In this document: piece after piece, positions 36,720 to 45,856 of the stretch
Position numbering within the stretch: the first letter of the stretch is position 1
Layout of the letters: the number at the start of each line of letters is the position of its first letter
Assembly (NCBI GenBank): GCA_017303355.1
Contig: JAFLCU010000006.1
Location: 147,443-211,442 of the forward strand
DNA length: 64,000 nucleotides
Source: Caulobacterales bacterium
GTDB taxonomy: Bacteria; Pseudomonadota; Alphaproteobacteria; Caulobacterales; Aquidulcibacteraceae
Direction: 5' to 3'
Position numbers and translations under genes: made by a program
The notes under the pieces: model-generated
Databases searched by the model: none
Told to the model about the DNA's origin: nothing
The model's input: only the letters and a program-made list of their open reading frames with translations

Positions 36720-38537
36720 CTATCGTTGCAGCACATAGATCCCTGGCGCATCGCCCAATGACGTCGGCAAGCTGGTGCGGTCGTGCGCCTCGACACGCGT
36801 GGTCGAATGCGCAGCGAGCCAAGAATGCCATTGCAGCCACCACGATCCTTCAACCCTAGGCGCGGCTTCCTGCCAGGCGGAAGGATCGACATATCGCTCG
36901 TCGGCGCTGGTTTTCCTGACCTTGTAGCTGGCGCGCGGGTCGCCAGGGGCGGCGACAATGCCGGTGTTGTGTCCGCCGCTGGCGAGGAGAAAGGTCACGT
37001 CGGTCTCTGCCGCACAGAAGGTGATCTTGTACACCGACCGCCAGGGCGCGACGTGGTCACGCTCCGTGCCGACCGCAAAGATCGGGATGCGGATGTCGGC
37101 GAGCCGGACCGGCGAGCCATCGACCATGTAGCGGCCGGCGGCAAGGTCGTTGTTGAGATAAAGTTTGCGCAGATACTCCGCGTGCATGCGGGCGGGCATG
37201 CGCGTGACGTCAGCGTTCCACGCCATGAAATCCGTCATCTCGAAACGTCGGCCAAGCATGTAGTCATGGACGAGCCGCGACCAGACGAGATCGTTGGAGC
37301 GCAGCATTTGGAACGCCCCGGCCATCTGACGCCCGCTAAGATAGCCCTGGCCGCGCATGAGAGCCTCAAGATAGGCGACCTCGCTTTCACGCATGAACAA
37401 GGTGAGTTCGCCCGCCTCCGTGAAGTCGGTTTGCGCGGCCAGAAGCGATAACGAGGCTAACCGATCGTCGCCGCGCCCCGCCATGGCGGCGGCCTCGATG
37501 GCCAACAACGTGCCGCCGAGACAATAGCCTGCCGCATGAACCTTGCGCCCCGGCGCAAGCTTGCCAACTGCCTCAAGCGCTGCGCCGATGCCGAGGCTTC
37601 TGTAATCGTCAAGCCCGAGATCACGATCCTTCTCATCCGGATTGCGCCACGAGACCATAAACACGGTGTGGCCTTGGTCGACGAGATGCTTAACCAGCGA
37701 GTTGTGCGGCGAAAGATCGAGCACGTAATATTTCATAATCCAGGCCGGGACGATGAGAACCGGCTCGGCGTGCACCGTCGCGGTTGATGGTGCGTATTGA
37801 AGCAGCTCGATCAGATGATTCCTGTAGACCACTTTCCCGGGCGCAACGGCTACGTCCCGGCCCACGATGAAGCGTTCGGCGCCAACGGGAGGATCGCCCG
37901 CGAGCATGCGGCTGGCGTCTTCGGCGACGTGTTGGGCGCCGCGCGCGAGATTGGCGCCGCGCTCTTCGATCGTCGCTTCCAGGATTACCGGGTTCGTGGC
38001 GAGGAAGTTCGAGGGCGCGGCGCGGTCGAGCGCCTGGCGGACCAAAAACGACACCGCGCGCGCGTCTTCAGGCGCAAGCCCGTCGATGCCGCTCGACGCA
38101 TTCGCCCACCAGTCCTGCGTCAACAGGAATGACTGCATGGTCACGTTAAACGGCCAGCGCCGCCACGCTTCGTCGGCAAAGCGCTTGTCGCCGGCGGAAG
38201 GCTCGATCAAAGGCGGAATTTGCGTATCGAAGGCCGCGCGCAACGCATAGTGGGACAGCGCCGCCGCGGAAACCGCCGCCTGCCGCGCCAGCTGCACGCG
38301 TTTTCCAGGCGCAAGCGTCAGATGGGCGATCCAATTTGCATAGACTGCGAACATGCCGGCGGGCGAAACGCCGCTTGTCATCCGCGCCAGGTTTGCTTTG
38401 AAGCGCTGATCGAACGCATCGGCCAGCGCAGCAGGCCCGGCTTCAGCGATCCCGGCCGCAGGCTTCGACGGTGACGGCTCTCGTCTCAACGCAGTGCGCG
38501 CGGTTCTTTTCAAGGCGGATGCTCGGCGCTTTGTCAT
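36720..38537 (-). CDS. phaC: Class I poly(3-hydroxyalkanoate) synthase, second copy
   Basis: 605 residues from the ATG at 38537, which overlaps the LOG gene stop (ATGA). The box GYCLGG puts the catalytic cysteine near residue 339. The Asp (GTERDHVAP) and His (SGGHNTG) are present. It is clearly diverged from the chromosomal synthase at 116-2086, with a different N-terminus and many substitutions, so it is not a recent duplication. It is grouped with LOG and beta-CASP genes, an association seen in low-oxygen or stationary-phase gene sets of proteobacteria. Confidence 0.92.
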   Translation of the reverse strand: MTKRRASALKRTARTALRREPSPSKPAAGIAEAGPAALADAFDQRFKANLARMTSGVSPAGMFAVYANWIAHLTLAPGKRVQLARQAAVSAAALSHYALRAAFDTQIPPLIEPSAGDKRFADEAWRRWPFNVTMQSFLLTQDWWANASSGIDGLAPEDARAVSFLVRQALDRAAPSNFLATNPVILEATIEERGANLARGAQHVAEDASRMLAGDPPVGAERFIVGRDVAVAPGKVVYRNHLIELLQYAPSTATVHAEPVLIVPAWIMKYYVLDLSPHNSLVKHLVDQGHTVFMVSWRNPDEKDRDLGLDDYRSLGIGAALEAVGKLAPGRKVHAAGYCLGGTLLAIEAAAMAGRGDDRLASLSLLAAQTDFTEAGELTLFMRESEVAYLEALMRGQGYLSGRQMAGAFQMLRSNDLVWSRLVHDYMLGRRFEMTDFMAWNADVTRMPARMHAEYLRKLYLNNDLAAGRYMVDGSPVRLADIRIPIFAVGTERDHVAPWRSVYKITFCAAETDVTFLLASGGHNTGIVAAPGDPRASYKVRKTSADERYVDPSAWQEAAPRVEGSWWLQWHSWLAAHSTTRVEAHDRTSLPTSLGDAPGIYVLQR

Positions 38538-39409
38538 CGCTGCTGCTCCGGCGGCTTGCCGTCGTAGAAATCGCACACGGCGGCGACGGCCGCATCGGCT
38601 GTGTCGACGATGGCGAACAGTTTTCTGTCATCGGCGGAGATCATGCCCTCCGCTTCAAGGAACTCGAAATCGATCGCACGGCGCCAGAATTGCGCGCCGA
38701 CAAGGACTATGGGCAGAGGTTTCGCTTTGCCGGTCTGCACCAGCGTCAGCACCTCGAACAGTTCGTCGAGCGTCCCATAGCCGCCGGGAAAGGCGACCAG
38801 CGCGAGCGCGCGCAGCATGAAGTGCATTTTGCGCAGCGCGAAGTAGTGAAAACGGAAGCTTATATCCGCACTAAGGTATTCGTTCGCCTGTTGCTCATGC
38901 GGGAGCTGGATATTGAAGCCGATGCTGCGCAAGCCCGTTTCGTGGGCGCCGCGATTGGCCGCTTCCATAATGCCGGGCCCACCGCCAGTGCAGACCACGA
39001 AATCGAGTCGGCCCTCACGCTGAAAGCGCGTTGACACCAATTCCGCGAAATGGCGCGCTTCCGCATAATAGCGCGCGTAATGCAGCCGCCGGCGCGCGCG
39101 CCCGAGTTCGGCGACGAGCAAGGAATCGCCGGGCGCTTGCCGCACGCGCTCCTCCAGGCCGGCGCACTCCGCGCGCGCGATCTCTTCCGGAAGCAGCCGC
39201 GCGCTGCCAAACACGACAATCGTGGAAGCCACCCCCTCTTGCCGCAGCCGGCGCTCGGGTTTGAGGAACTCCAATTGCAGGCGAACACCGCGCAGATCGT
39301 CTTGCCGCAAGAAGTCGTAATCCTCGAACGCCAGTCTCTGGCTTGCGCTGGCGCCGTCCGGCACAGGGGCCGACACGGGGCTGTTGCGATTGAGGGCGTC
39401 GGCAGTCAT
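38534..39409 (-). CDS. LOG-family Rossmann protein (TIGR00730-like)
   Basis: 291 residues. Signature motifs are CTGGGPGIMEAANRGA and PGGYGTLDELFE, which bind nucleotide monophosphate in the LOG/lysine-decarboxylase-like family. Members act as phosphoribohydrolases (cytokinin-activating in plants) or as nucleotide nucleosidases in bacteria. The ATG at 39409 was preferred to 39472, since it lies 13 bases after the MBL stop and gives the family length plus a short extension. It is translationally coupled to the following phaC. Confidence 0.85.
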   Translation of the reverse strand: MTADALNRNSPVSAPVPDGASASQRLAFEDYDFLRQDDLRGVRLQLEFLKPERRLRQEGVASTIVVFGSARLLPEEIARAECAGLEERVRQAPGDSLLVAELGRARRRLHYARYYAEARHFAELVSTRFQREGRLDFVVCTGGGPGIMEAANRGAHETGLRSIGFNIQLPHEQQANEYLSADISFRFHYFALRKMHFMLRALALVAFPGGYGTLDELFEVLTLVQTGKAKPLPIVLVGAQFWRRAIDFEFLEAEGMISADDRKLFAIVDTADAAVAAVCDFYDGKPPEQQR

Positions 39410-39422
39410 GACTGACCTCTCA

Positions 39423-40817
39423 TCAGAGTTCGATGACCTCGCCGCGATCGGGCGCGTGGACAGCCCAGCCAAACTCCTCGGTCAGGCTTGCCTTGAGCGC
39501 ACTAGATGCGGCCTCTTCGCCGTGAACGACGAACGTGCGCGAGGGCGCTCGTTTGAAAGCCCGCGCCCAATCCAGCAACGCGGCGCGATCAGCATGCGCG
39601 GAAAGGCCATTCAAAACCTCAATATCGGCGCGCACTGGAACCGGGTCGCCGAAAATGCGCACTTCGCCGGCACGCTCGACCAATCGGCGCCCAAGCGTCC
39701 CACGCGCCTGGTATCCCACAATGAGCACGGTATCGGCGCTGTTGGGGAGCCGATGGCGCAGGTGGTGCTTGATCCGCCCCGCCTCGCACATGCCGCTCGC
39801 GGAGATGATAATGGCGCCCGACTGAATCCGGTTGAGGGCGATGGATTCCTCGACGCTCCTCGTGAAATGCATGCTTGGCAGTCCGTGGCCGGCAGCCCGC
39901 CAGGCAGCGAGACGCTTGGCCTGTTCGTCGAACAATTCGAGGTGGCGCATGGTCAGTTGCGTCACCTCCGTCGCCATGGGCGAATCGACGAAGATCTGGA
40001 GTCCATCGAGCCGGCCTTGGCGGGTCAGGTCGTGCAGGTAATAAATGATTTCCTGCGTGCGTCCGACTGCGAAGGATGGGATGACGAGGCAACCGCGTTT
40101 CTTCCGGAGGGTGCGGTCCACCACCTGCGTCAATTGATCGAGCGTATCGTTGAGGCAATCGTGCTTGCGGTCTCCATAAGTCGATTCAATGAACAGAAAA
40201 TCGGCGTCATCGATGCGCTCCGGCTCGCGCAGGATAGGGCGTCCGGGCTGCCCGAGATCGCCCGAGAAAACGAGCTTTCGCGCGACGCCGTGCTCTTCGA
40301 CCCAGAGTTCGAGGATGGCCGATCCAAGAATGTGCCCGGCGTCGCGAAAACAGCAGCGCACCTGCGGGTCGAGCAGTACTTTGCGATGGTAATCATGCCG
40401 CGAGATTTGCTTCAGGCAGGCCTCAGCGTCGGCCACCGTATAGAGAGGTTCTGACCGCGGCCGCTTCCCATCCCGGCGGTCTCGCGCGCGGCGGCGGGCG
40501 TTGTCTTCCTGAATATGTCCGCTGTCGGGCAGCATGATCGCCAGCAGATCGGCGGTCGCCGCCATCGTATGGATCGGACCAGAGAAGCCCGCGCGCGTCA
40601 GCTTCGGCAACAAGCCGCTGTGATCGATATGCGCGTGGGTGAGGATGACAAAGTCTATGCCCGCAGCCGCGAGGGGCAGTGGCGCGAAATTGCGCTCGTG
40701 TTCTTCGCGCCCGCCCTGAAACATGCCGCAATCCACCAGAAATCGGACATCCGCAGTTTCCACCAGGTAGCAGGAACCAGTGACTTCGCGCGCAGCGCCG
40801 AGAAAAGTGACGCGCAT
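39423..40817 (-). CDS. Beta-CASP metallo-beta-lactamase RNA hydrolase
   Basis: 464 residues. Metal motif HAHIDHSG near residue 60, GDLGQPG, and the beta-CASP motifs (ESTYGDR, SASGMCEAGR, LSAHADR) are all intact. This is the Ysh1/CPSF-73-like group of exo- and endoribonucleases. In bacteria it occurs in stress and low-oxygen clusters beside phaC. All zinc ligands appear present, so an active enzyme is expected. The substrate is unknown. Confidence 0.88.
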   Translation of the reverse strand: MRVTFLGAAREVTGSCYLVETADVRFLVDCGMFQGGREEHERNFAPLPLAAAGIDFVILTHAHIDHSGLLPKLTRAGFSGPIHTMAATADLLAIMLPDSGHIQEDNARRRARDRRDGKRPRSEPLYTVADAEACLKQISRHDYHRKVLLDPQVRCCFRDAGHILGSAILELWVEEHGVARKLVFSGDLGQPGRPILREPERIDDADFLFIESTYGDRKHDCLNDTLDQLTQVVDRTLRKKRGCLVIPSFAVGRTQEIIYYLHDLTRQGRLDGLQIFVDSPMATEVTQLTMRHLELFDEQAKRLAAWRAAGHGLPSMHFTRSVEESIALNRIQSGAIIISASGMCEAGRIKHHLRHRLPNSADTVLIVGYQARGTLGRRLVERAGEVRIFGDPVPVRADIEVLNGLSAHADRAALLDWARAFKRAPSRTFVVHGEEAASSALKASLTEEFGWAVHAPDRGEVIEL

Positions 40818-40821
40818 TGTC

Positions 40822-41250
40822 TCAACCCTGGCTCGGCGGCGCTGGACGCGCGTTCATAGGGCGCAGCAGCCTGCGCGCGGCGAAGTAGATTAAGCCCCAG
40901 ACCAGAGCGCGGATGCTCATCGCGACAAGCGTGCGCGCCTCAAAGGCGCCGCCGAGCGCGATGTGGAGCGCAAACGCTGCAAACGTCGCCAGCGTAACCG
41001 CCACGATCAACGCTGCGAGCAAGAGACCCCAACGCTGGCGCAGCCAAAGGCCCAATCCCGCCGCCACATAGACAAACCCCAGCAGGAAGTTCGTCCAGAG
41101 CACGAACGGGACGTAGTCGCCCGCTGCGGCGCGCGCCGCGTCAGGACCGAACAGCACGCCGCCCCCTTCCTTTATCGTCAAGGCGCCAAATGCGATGGCG
41201 AAGAACGCCAAAGCGCGTAATCCCATCGTGCTGCTCATGAATTTTGGCAT
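40822..41250 (-). CDS. Four-span membrane protein
   Basis: 142 residues, four hydrophobic segments. The ATG at 41250 follows CAGGAG by seven bases. No named family recognised. It is four bases upstream of the MBL gene and likely co-transcribed with the PHA synthase block. The long loop with ALHIALGGAFEARTLVAMS has no catalytic motif. Confidence 0.55.
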   Translation of the reverse strand: MPKFMSSTMGLRALAFFAIAFGALTIKEGGGVLFGPDAARAAAGDYVPFVLWTNFLLGFVYVAAGLGLWLRQRWGLLLAALIVAVTLATFAAFALHIALGGAFEARTLVAMSIRALVWGLIYFAARRLLRPMNARPAPPSQG

Positions 41251-41304
41251 GCGCCAACTCCTGTGCCGAGCGTCGGCGATGCCAAACGCCGGCGATGAAA
41301 GACC

Positions 41305-41784
41305 CTAATCGGCCACCTCGACGCGATACGTTGCGTGGCAGCTCGTGCATTGATGCAGCGTCTGGCTCAGTCGCGCATTTATCGCCTCAGCGCCCGCGCC
41401 ATCGCGCGCCAGGCGCGCGATGTCCGCAAATCCGCCGTGCGCCGCCGCGCCAGAATGCAAAAACGCCTCGGGCAAAGCGCCATGCATCGCCTGGTCGACG
41501 GTTCCCGGTGCGCTGGGCGAGCTGCGCGCCGCCGCTTGCTCGATCGCCTGCATGTCGTTCGCGGCCAGCCCGGCGACCACGCCTTCGGTTGATTCCAGCA
41601 TCAGGCGCATTTCGCCAAGCACGAGGTCGCGCTCGGTGCGGCTGAGCGTGATCGCCTCGCGCGCGTCGCGCGCCGCGCCCGCGGCTTGCGGGTCAACGCC
41701 ACGCTGGGGCTCGCCACACCCGTCAAGGGCAAGAGCGCACATCGCCAACAAAGCGGCGGCCGCGGCGGAAACGTGTTGTGCCAT
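41305..41784 (-). CDS. Cytochrome c'-like lipoprotein
   Basis: 159 residues from the ATG at 41784. The signal sequence ends in ALALDGCGE, compatible with lipid attachment at the cysteine. The C-terminal CTSCHATY is a c-type heme site placed as in class II (c') cytochromes, where heme attachment is near the C-terminus. The rest is helical. It would be periplasmic and could carry electrons or bind NO. It is the first gene of the block that ends at 36294. Confidence 0.65.
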   Translation of the reverse strand: MAQHVSAAAAALLAMCALALDGCGEPQRGVDPQAAGAARDAREAITLSRTERDLVLGEMRLMLESTEGVVAGLAANDMQAIEQAAARSSPSAPGTVDQAMHGALPEAFLHSGAAAHGGFADIARLARDGAGAEAINARLSQTLHQCTSCHATYRVEVAD

Positions 41785-41821
41785 GCCTGATCCTCCGCCA
41801 CCCATATCGCACATCAGGAAT

Positions 41822-41845
41822 ATTCAGTCAATCGATTGACTGAAT
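41822..41845. promoter_or_regulatory. Perfect 24-bp palindrome, probable TetR operator
   Basis: ATTCAGTCAATC followed by GATTGACTGAAT is a perfect inverted repeat. It lies 42 bases before the TetR start at 41888 and 37 bases from the divergent cytochrome gene. TetR-family regulators of the CerR type bind such sites. It should control the exporter operon, and possibly the cytochrome side too. Confidence 0.7.
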
Positions 41846-41887
41846 CCGAAATTGCAGCTATATGGGCTGACGAGCGAAAGGCAGGCG

Positions 41888-42655
41888 ATGAGCAAGTCAG
41901 GACTGGACGCAGACCGCGGCGCGGGCGCTGGCAGGTCTCGCGGCGCAACGCGCGGGGCAGAGCGAGGCGGCCAAGCGCACGCGTCCAGAGAGACGCAGGC
42001 GCAGCAGGACACCCGCAGCAAGCTCGTGGATGCCGCCATACGGGTGTTTGCGCGCGAGGGATTCGCCGCAGCGAGCACGCGCATGATCGCCGCCGAGAGC
42101 GGCGTCAATCTGCAGGCGATCACCTATTATTTCGGAGGCAAGGGCGAACTTTACCGCGGCGTTGTCCAGCACATCGCCGATTCCATGAGCGCATTTGTCG
42201 ATCCTGCCGCCGCCGCAATTGAAGCGCGCCTGAACGCGGGCGCCGTCACGCCCGAGGACGCGCGCCAGATGGTGCATCTGGCGCTCGCCAATATCGCACG
42301 GGCATTGCTCATCGAAGCCTCCGATGATTGGGCGCGCATCATCCTGCGCGAGCAGATGCAGCCCGGACCGGAGTTCGAGATTCTGTTCTCGAGCGGCATG
42401 GGGCGCATGCTGGCCCTGCTGGTGCGCCTGACCGCCATCGCACTTCAGTCGGATCCGGCGGAAGCCGAAACGCGCGCGCGCGCTCTGGCCATGCTGGGGC
42501 AAGTGCTTGTCTTCCGCATGGCGCGCGCCGCCGCCTTGCGGACGCTCGGTTGGGACAAGATCGGTCCGGACGAATTCGCCGTTCTCGAGCGCGCCATCCG
42601 CATCAACACCAACGCAATTCTGTCCTACCGCCCGGCAGAGGAAACCAAGCCATGA
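41888..42655 (+). CDS. TetR regulator with CerR-type C-terminal domain
   Basis: 255 residues from the ATG at 41888, after AAGGCAGG. A basic 40-residue extension precedes the helix-turn-helix (AIRVFAREGFAAASTRMIAAESGVNLQAITYYFGGK). The DUF1956/CerR domain follows. This class (compare E. coli YbiH/CerR) controls the YbhGFSR-type exporter, exactly the operon that follows here. The ATGA overlap couples it to a duplicated C-terminal domain gene. Confidence 0.88.
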   Translation: MSKSGLDADRGAGAGRSRGATRGAERGGQAHASRETQAQQDTRSKLVDAAIRVFAREGFAAASTRMIAAESGVNLQAITYYFGGKGELYRGVVQHIADSMSAFVDPAAAAIEARLNAGAVTPEDARQMVHLALANIARALLIEASDDWARIILREQMQPGPEFEILFSSGMGRMLALLVRLTAIALQSDPAEAETRARALAMLGQVLVFRMARAAALRTLGWDKIGPDEFAVLERAIRINTNAILSYRPAEETKP

Positions 42656-43110
42656 CCAGCAAACGACATGACGAGCCGATCGAGACCAGCCTCGGCGGCG
42701 TCAGCGCCGGCGACGCGGCTGAAATGGTCGACGCAGCCCTCGGCAATATCGCGCACGCCGTGCTTATTGGAGCGTCCGACCATCGGCTTCGCATTATCCT
42801 GGACGAGCAGATGCAGCCTGGCCCCGGATTCGAGGTTCTGCTTGAGAGCGGCGTTGGGCGCCTGCTCACTGTGTTTACGCGTCTCACTGCAACAGCGCTT
42901 GGACGCGATCCCTCCGACCCGGAGTTGCGCGCCAGGGCCCTTGCCCTGCTTGGGCAAGTCCTGGTCTTCCGCATGGCGCGCAAGGCTGTTCTGCGCACAC
43001 TCGGCTGGGAGAAGATCGGTCCCGATGAGTTTGCCATTCTGGAGGGCGCCATCCGCGCAAACACCGAGGCCGTGATGGGTTATCGTGCGAACGGGGCCGC
43101 AGCGCCATGA
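42652..43110 (+). CDS. Free-standing duplicate of the CerR C-terminal domain
   Basis: 152 residues that align with the last 150 residues of the TetR protein just upstream (shared EQMQPGP, LGQVLVFRMAR, LRTLGW, KIGPDEFA). It has no helix-turn-helix. The ATGA overlaps at both ends keep it in the operon, so it is expressed as its own polypeptide. Because this domain dimerises and binds ligand in TetR proteins, it could form heterodimers that cannot bind DNA and so act as an anti-repressor. That is inference; it may equally be a neutral duplication. Confidence 0.7.
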   Translation: MTSKRHDEPIETSLGGVSAGDAAEMVDAALGNIAHAVLIGASDHRLRIILDEQMQPGPGFEVLLESGVGRLLTVFTRLTATALGRDPSDPELRARALALLGQVLVFRMARKAVLRTLGWEKIGPDEFAILEGAIRANTEAVMGYRANGAAAP

Positions 43111-44150
43111 CCCGCAAACGCATGATCATGCTTGCGGCGGCTGGTGCGGGCGCGCTCGTCCTCGGCTTCGCCCTCTGGAGCCTTGCCATAGCGCCCATGC
43201 TGGGCCGCCAGGCCGAGCAGTATGTAATCCTGCAAGGTAATGTCGACATTCGCCAAGTGCAGCTTGGCTTTCGCGTTAACGGGCGCGTCGCCGAAGTCCT
43301 CGTCGACGAGGGCGACCGGGTCGAAGCGGGCGCGGTGCTGGCGCGGCTCGATTCTGCGCCGCTGGAAAACGAGCGAGCCGCGGCGGCGTCCGAATTGGCC
43401 ATGCGGCAAGCCGATGTGCAGCGCCTCGAAACCGGCATGCGTCCAGCCGAGATTCGCCGCGCCGAGGCGCGTGTAGTCGAAGCGCGCGCCTCCCAGCGCA
43501 GCGCCGAGGAAACCGCGCGCCGGCGAGAGACCCTGCTGGCGCAAGGCGCGGTCTCGCAGCAGGCCGCGACTGAATCACGCGCGCGCGCCGAGGAAACCAG
43601 AGCGCGCCTCAACGCAGCCGAAGCCGAGTTGCGCCTCGCGCGCGAAGGCTTTCGAACCGAGGATGTCGAGGCTGGCCGCGCCGCGCTTGCAGCCGCTGAG
43701 GCGCGCCTGCGCAACGCCGAAACGAGGCTCGCCGATGCGACCTTGAAGGCGCCTTCCGCAGGCGTCGTGCTTGCGCGCGTGCGCGAAGCGGGGGCCATCG
43801 TGCAGCCCGGCGAAACCGCGTTTACGCTGGCGCTCGATCGTCCGCTCTGGGTGCGCGCTTACGTACAGGGCGAGGATCTGGCCCGCGTCGCGCCTGGCGC
43901 CGAAGCCGAGGTCTGGACAGATGCGGCGCCCGATCGGCGCTATCGCGGACAAGTCGGCTTCGTCTCGCCGACCGCCGAATTCACGCCGCGCACAGTCCAG
44001 ACTGAAAATTTGCGCAGCGGCCTCGTCTACCAAGTCCGCATCATCGTCGCCGAGCCCGACGCACTGCTGCGCCAGGGCATGCCGGCGAGCGTACGCATTC
44101 GCGCACAGACCGCTCAGCCCGCGCAGCGTGGCGCTGGGGCTCGTCCGTGA
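43107..44150 (+). CDS. HlyD-family membrane fusion protein (YbhG-like)
   Basis: 347 residues. One N-terminal membrane anchor (MIMLAAAGAGALVLGFALW) is followed by a lipoyl half-motif (GFRVNGRVAEVLVDEGDRVEAGAVLARLD), a long coiled coil (residues 85-200) and a second lipoyl half with LKAPSAGVVLARV. It bridges the inner-membrane ABC transporter and the outer-membrane factor. ATGA and GTGA overlaps on both sides show operon membership. Confidence 0.9.
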   Translation: MTRKRMIMLAAAGAGALVLGFALWSLAIAPMLGRQAEQYVILQGNVDIRQVQLGFRVNGRVAEVLVDEGDRVEAGAVLARLDSAPLENERAAAASELAMRQADVQRLETGMRPAEIRRAEARVVEARASQRSAEETARRRETLLAQGAVSQQAATESRARAEETRARLNAAEAELRLAREGFRTEDVEAGRAALAAAEARLRNAETRLADATLKAPSAGVVLARVREAGAIVQPGETAFTLALDRPLWVRAYVQGEDLARVAPGAEAEVWTDAAPDRRYRGQVGFVSPTAEFTPRTVQTENLRSGLVYQVRIIVAEPDALLRQGMPASVRIRAQTAQPAQRGAGARP

Positions 44151-45856
44151 CCGCTCCTCTCGCCACCCTTCGCGACGCCAGCAAGTCGTTTGCGGGATTG
44201 GAGCGTCCGGCGCTCGCGGCCATCACCGCCTCGATCGCGGCGGGCCGGCTTACGGGCATTGTCGGTCCGGACGCTGCCGGCAAGACAACCTTGATCCGCC
44301 TGATGACGGGCCTCGTTCTGCCTGACCGCGGCGATGTCAGCGTTCTGGGCGCCGACACCCGACACAACCCAGGCGCCGCCCAGGCTGGCATCGGCTACAT
44401 GCCGCAACGCTTCGGGCTCTATGAGGATTTGAGCGTACAAGAGAATCTCGATCTTTACGCCGACCTACAGGGCCTTTCGGAGGCAGAACGCAACAGCGCC
44501 TTCGATCGCCTGCTCGATTTCACCGACCTCGGCCCTTTCCGCGAGCGGCTGGCGGGAAAGCTCTCCGGCGGCATGAAACAAAAGCTCGGGCTCGCCTGCG
44601 CGCTGCTGCGCCGTCCGCGCCTCTTGCTGCTCGATGAGCCATCGGTTGGGGTTGATCCCGCGTCGCGGCGCGAATTGTGGGCAATGGTGCGCGCACTCGT
44701 CGACCCCGAAACAGCCGTGGTCTGGTCGACCTCTTATCTCGACGAAGCAGAACGCTGCGACGAGGTCCTGCTGCTGAGCGAGGGACGCCTGCTCTATGCC
44801 GGGACACCGCAAGGGCTTACCGCCCGTGTCGAGGGCCGCGTCTTCCGCGTTCGTCCCGAGGCGAGCGCCAAGCGCACTTTGCTGCAACGATTCGAGAGCG
44901 ATCCGGAGATCGCCGACGCGGTGCTGCAGGGCGACTCGATCCGCGTTATGACGCGCAGGCGCGAACACGCCGCCGCGCTTGGATCGGCTTCGCCTACACC
45001 GCCTCGTTTCGAAGACGCGTTCGTGGATCTTCTCGGCGGGTCGCATCTGCAGGATTCTCCCCTCGCCGCCGCCATGCGTACGATCCCGCCAAGCGATGTC
45101 CCGGTCATCGAAGCGCGCGGACTGACCAAGACGTTCGGCGCCTTCACCGCCGCCGAGAACATCACCTTTCAGGTCCGGCCCGGCGAGATCTTCGGTCTGC
45201 TCGGCCCCAATGGCGCGGGCAAGTCCACTACGTTCAAGATGCTGTGCGGACTGTTGCGGCCGAGCAGCGGTGAAGGCCATGTGGCGGGCATCGATCTTCG
45301 CCGCGCCGCGCCCAAGGCGCGGGCGCGGCTGGGCTACATGGCGCAGAAATTCTCGCTCTATGGCGAACTCTCCGTGCGCCAGAACCTGGAGTTCTTCGCC
45401 GGCGTCTATGGCCTTGCCGGCGCGCGCCGCGCCGAGCGGGTCGCTACGATGATCGACGTGTTCGAGCTCGGTCCCATGGCCGGGCGTAATGCAGCCGCGC
45501 TGCCGCTGGGGTTCAAGCAGCGCCTAGCGCTCGCCTGCGCGCTGCTGCACGAGCCCGATGCGCTTTTTCTCGACGAGCCGACCTCGGGCGTTGATCCCTT
45601 AGCACGGCGCGAATTCTGGTCGCACATCAATGCGCTGGTCAAAAAGAACGTGGCCGTGCTGGTCACCACGCACTTCATGGAAGAGGCCGAGTATTGCGAC
45701 CGCATCAGCCTCATCTACCGCGCGCGACTGGCTGCCGAAGGCAGCCCTGACGCGCTTAAAGACGCGGTCCGCGACGCTGAACTCCCCGATCCCACCATGG
45801 AAGACGCGTTCATCCGGCTGATCGAACGCTCTGACGCCGAGCGGGCGGCGACATGA
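44147..45856 (+). CDS. Tandem ABC-exporter ATPase (YbhF-like)
   Basis: 569 residues with two ATP-binding domains. Domain 1: Walker A GPDAAGKTT, signature LSGGMKQK, Walker B LLLLDEPSVGVD. Domain 2: GPNGAGKST, the altered signature LPLGFKQR and LFLDEPTSGVD. A weakened second signature is common in this family. The GTG start at 44147 overlaps the fusion-protein stop. It works with the two permeases that follow, probably for drug or lipid-like export. Confidence 0.92.
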   Translation: MTAPLATLRDASKSFAGLERPALAAITASIAAGRLTGIVGPDAAGKTTLIRLMTGLVLPDRGDVSVLGADTRHNPGAAQAGIGYMPQRFGLYEDLSVQENLDLYADLQGLSEAERNSAFDRLLDFTDLGPFRERLAGKLSGGMKQKLGLACALLRRPRLLLLDEPSVGVDPASRRELWAMVRALVDPETAVVWSTSYLDEAERCDEVLLLSEGRLLYAGTPQGLTARVEGRVFRVRPEASAKRTLLQRFESDPEIADAVLQGDSIRVMTRRREHAAALGSASPTPPRFEDAFVDLLGGSHLQDSPLAAAMRTIPPSDVPVIEARGLTKTFGAFTAAENITFQVRPGEIFGLLGPNGAGKSTTFKMLCGLLRPSSGEGHVAGIDLRRAAPKARARLGYMAQKFSLYGELSVRQNLEFFAGVYGLAGARRAERVATMIDVFELGPMAGRNAAALPLGFKQRLALACALLHEPDALFLDEPTSGVDPLARREFWSHINALVKKNVAVLVTTHFMEEAEYCDRISLIYRARLAAEGSPDALKDAVRDAELPDPTMEDAFIRLIERSDAERAAT

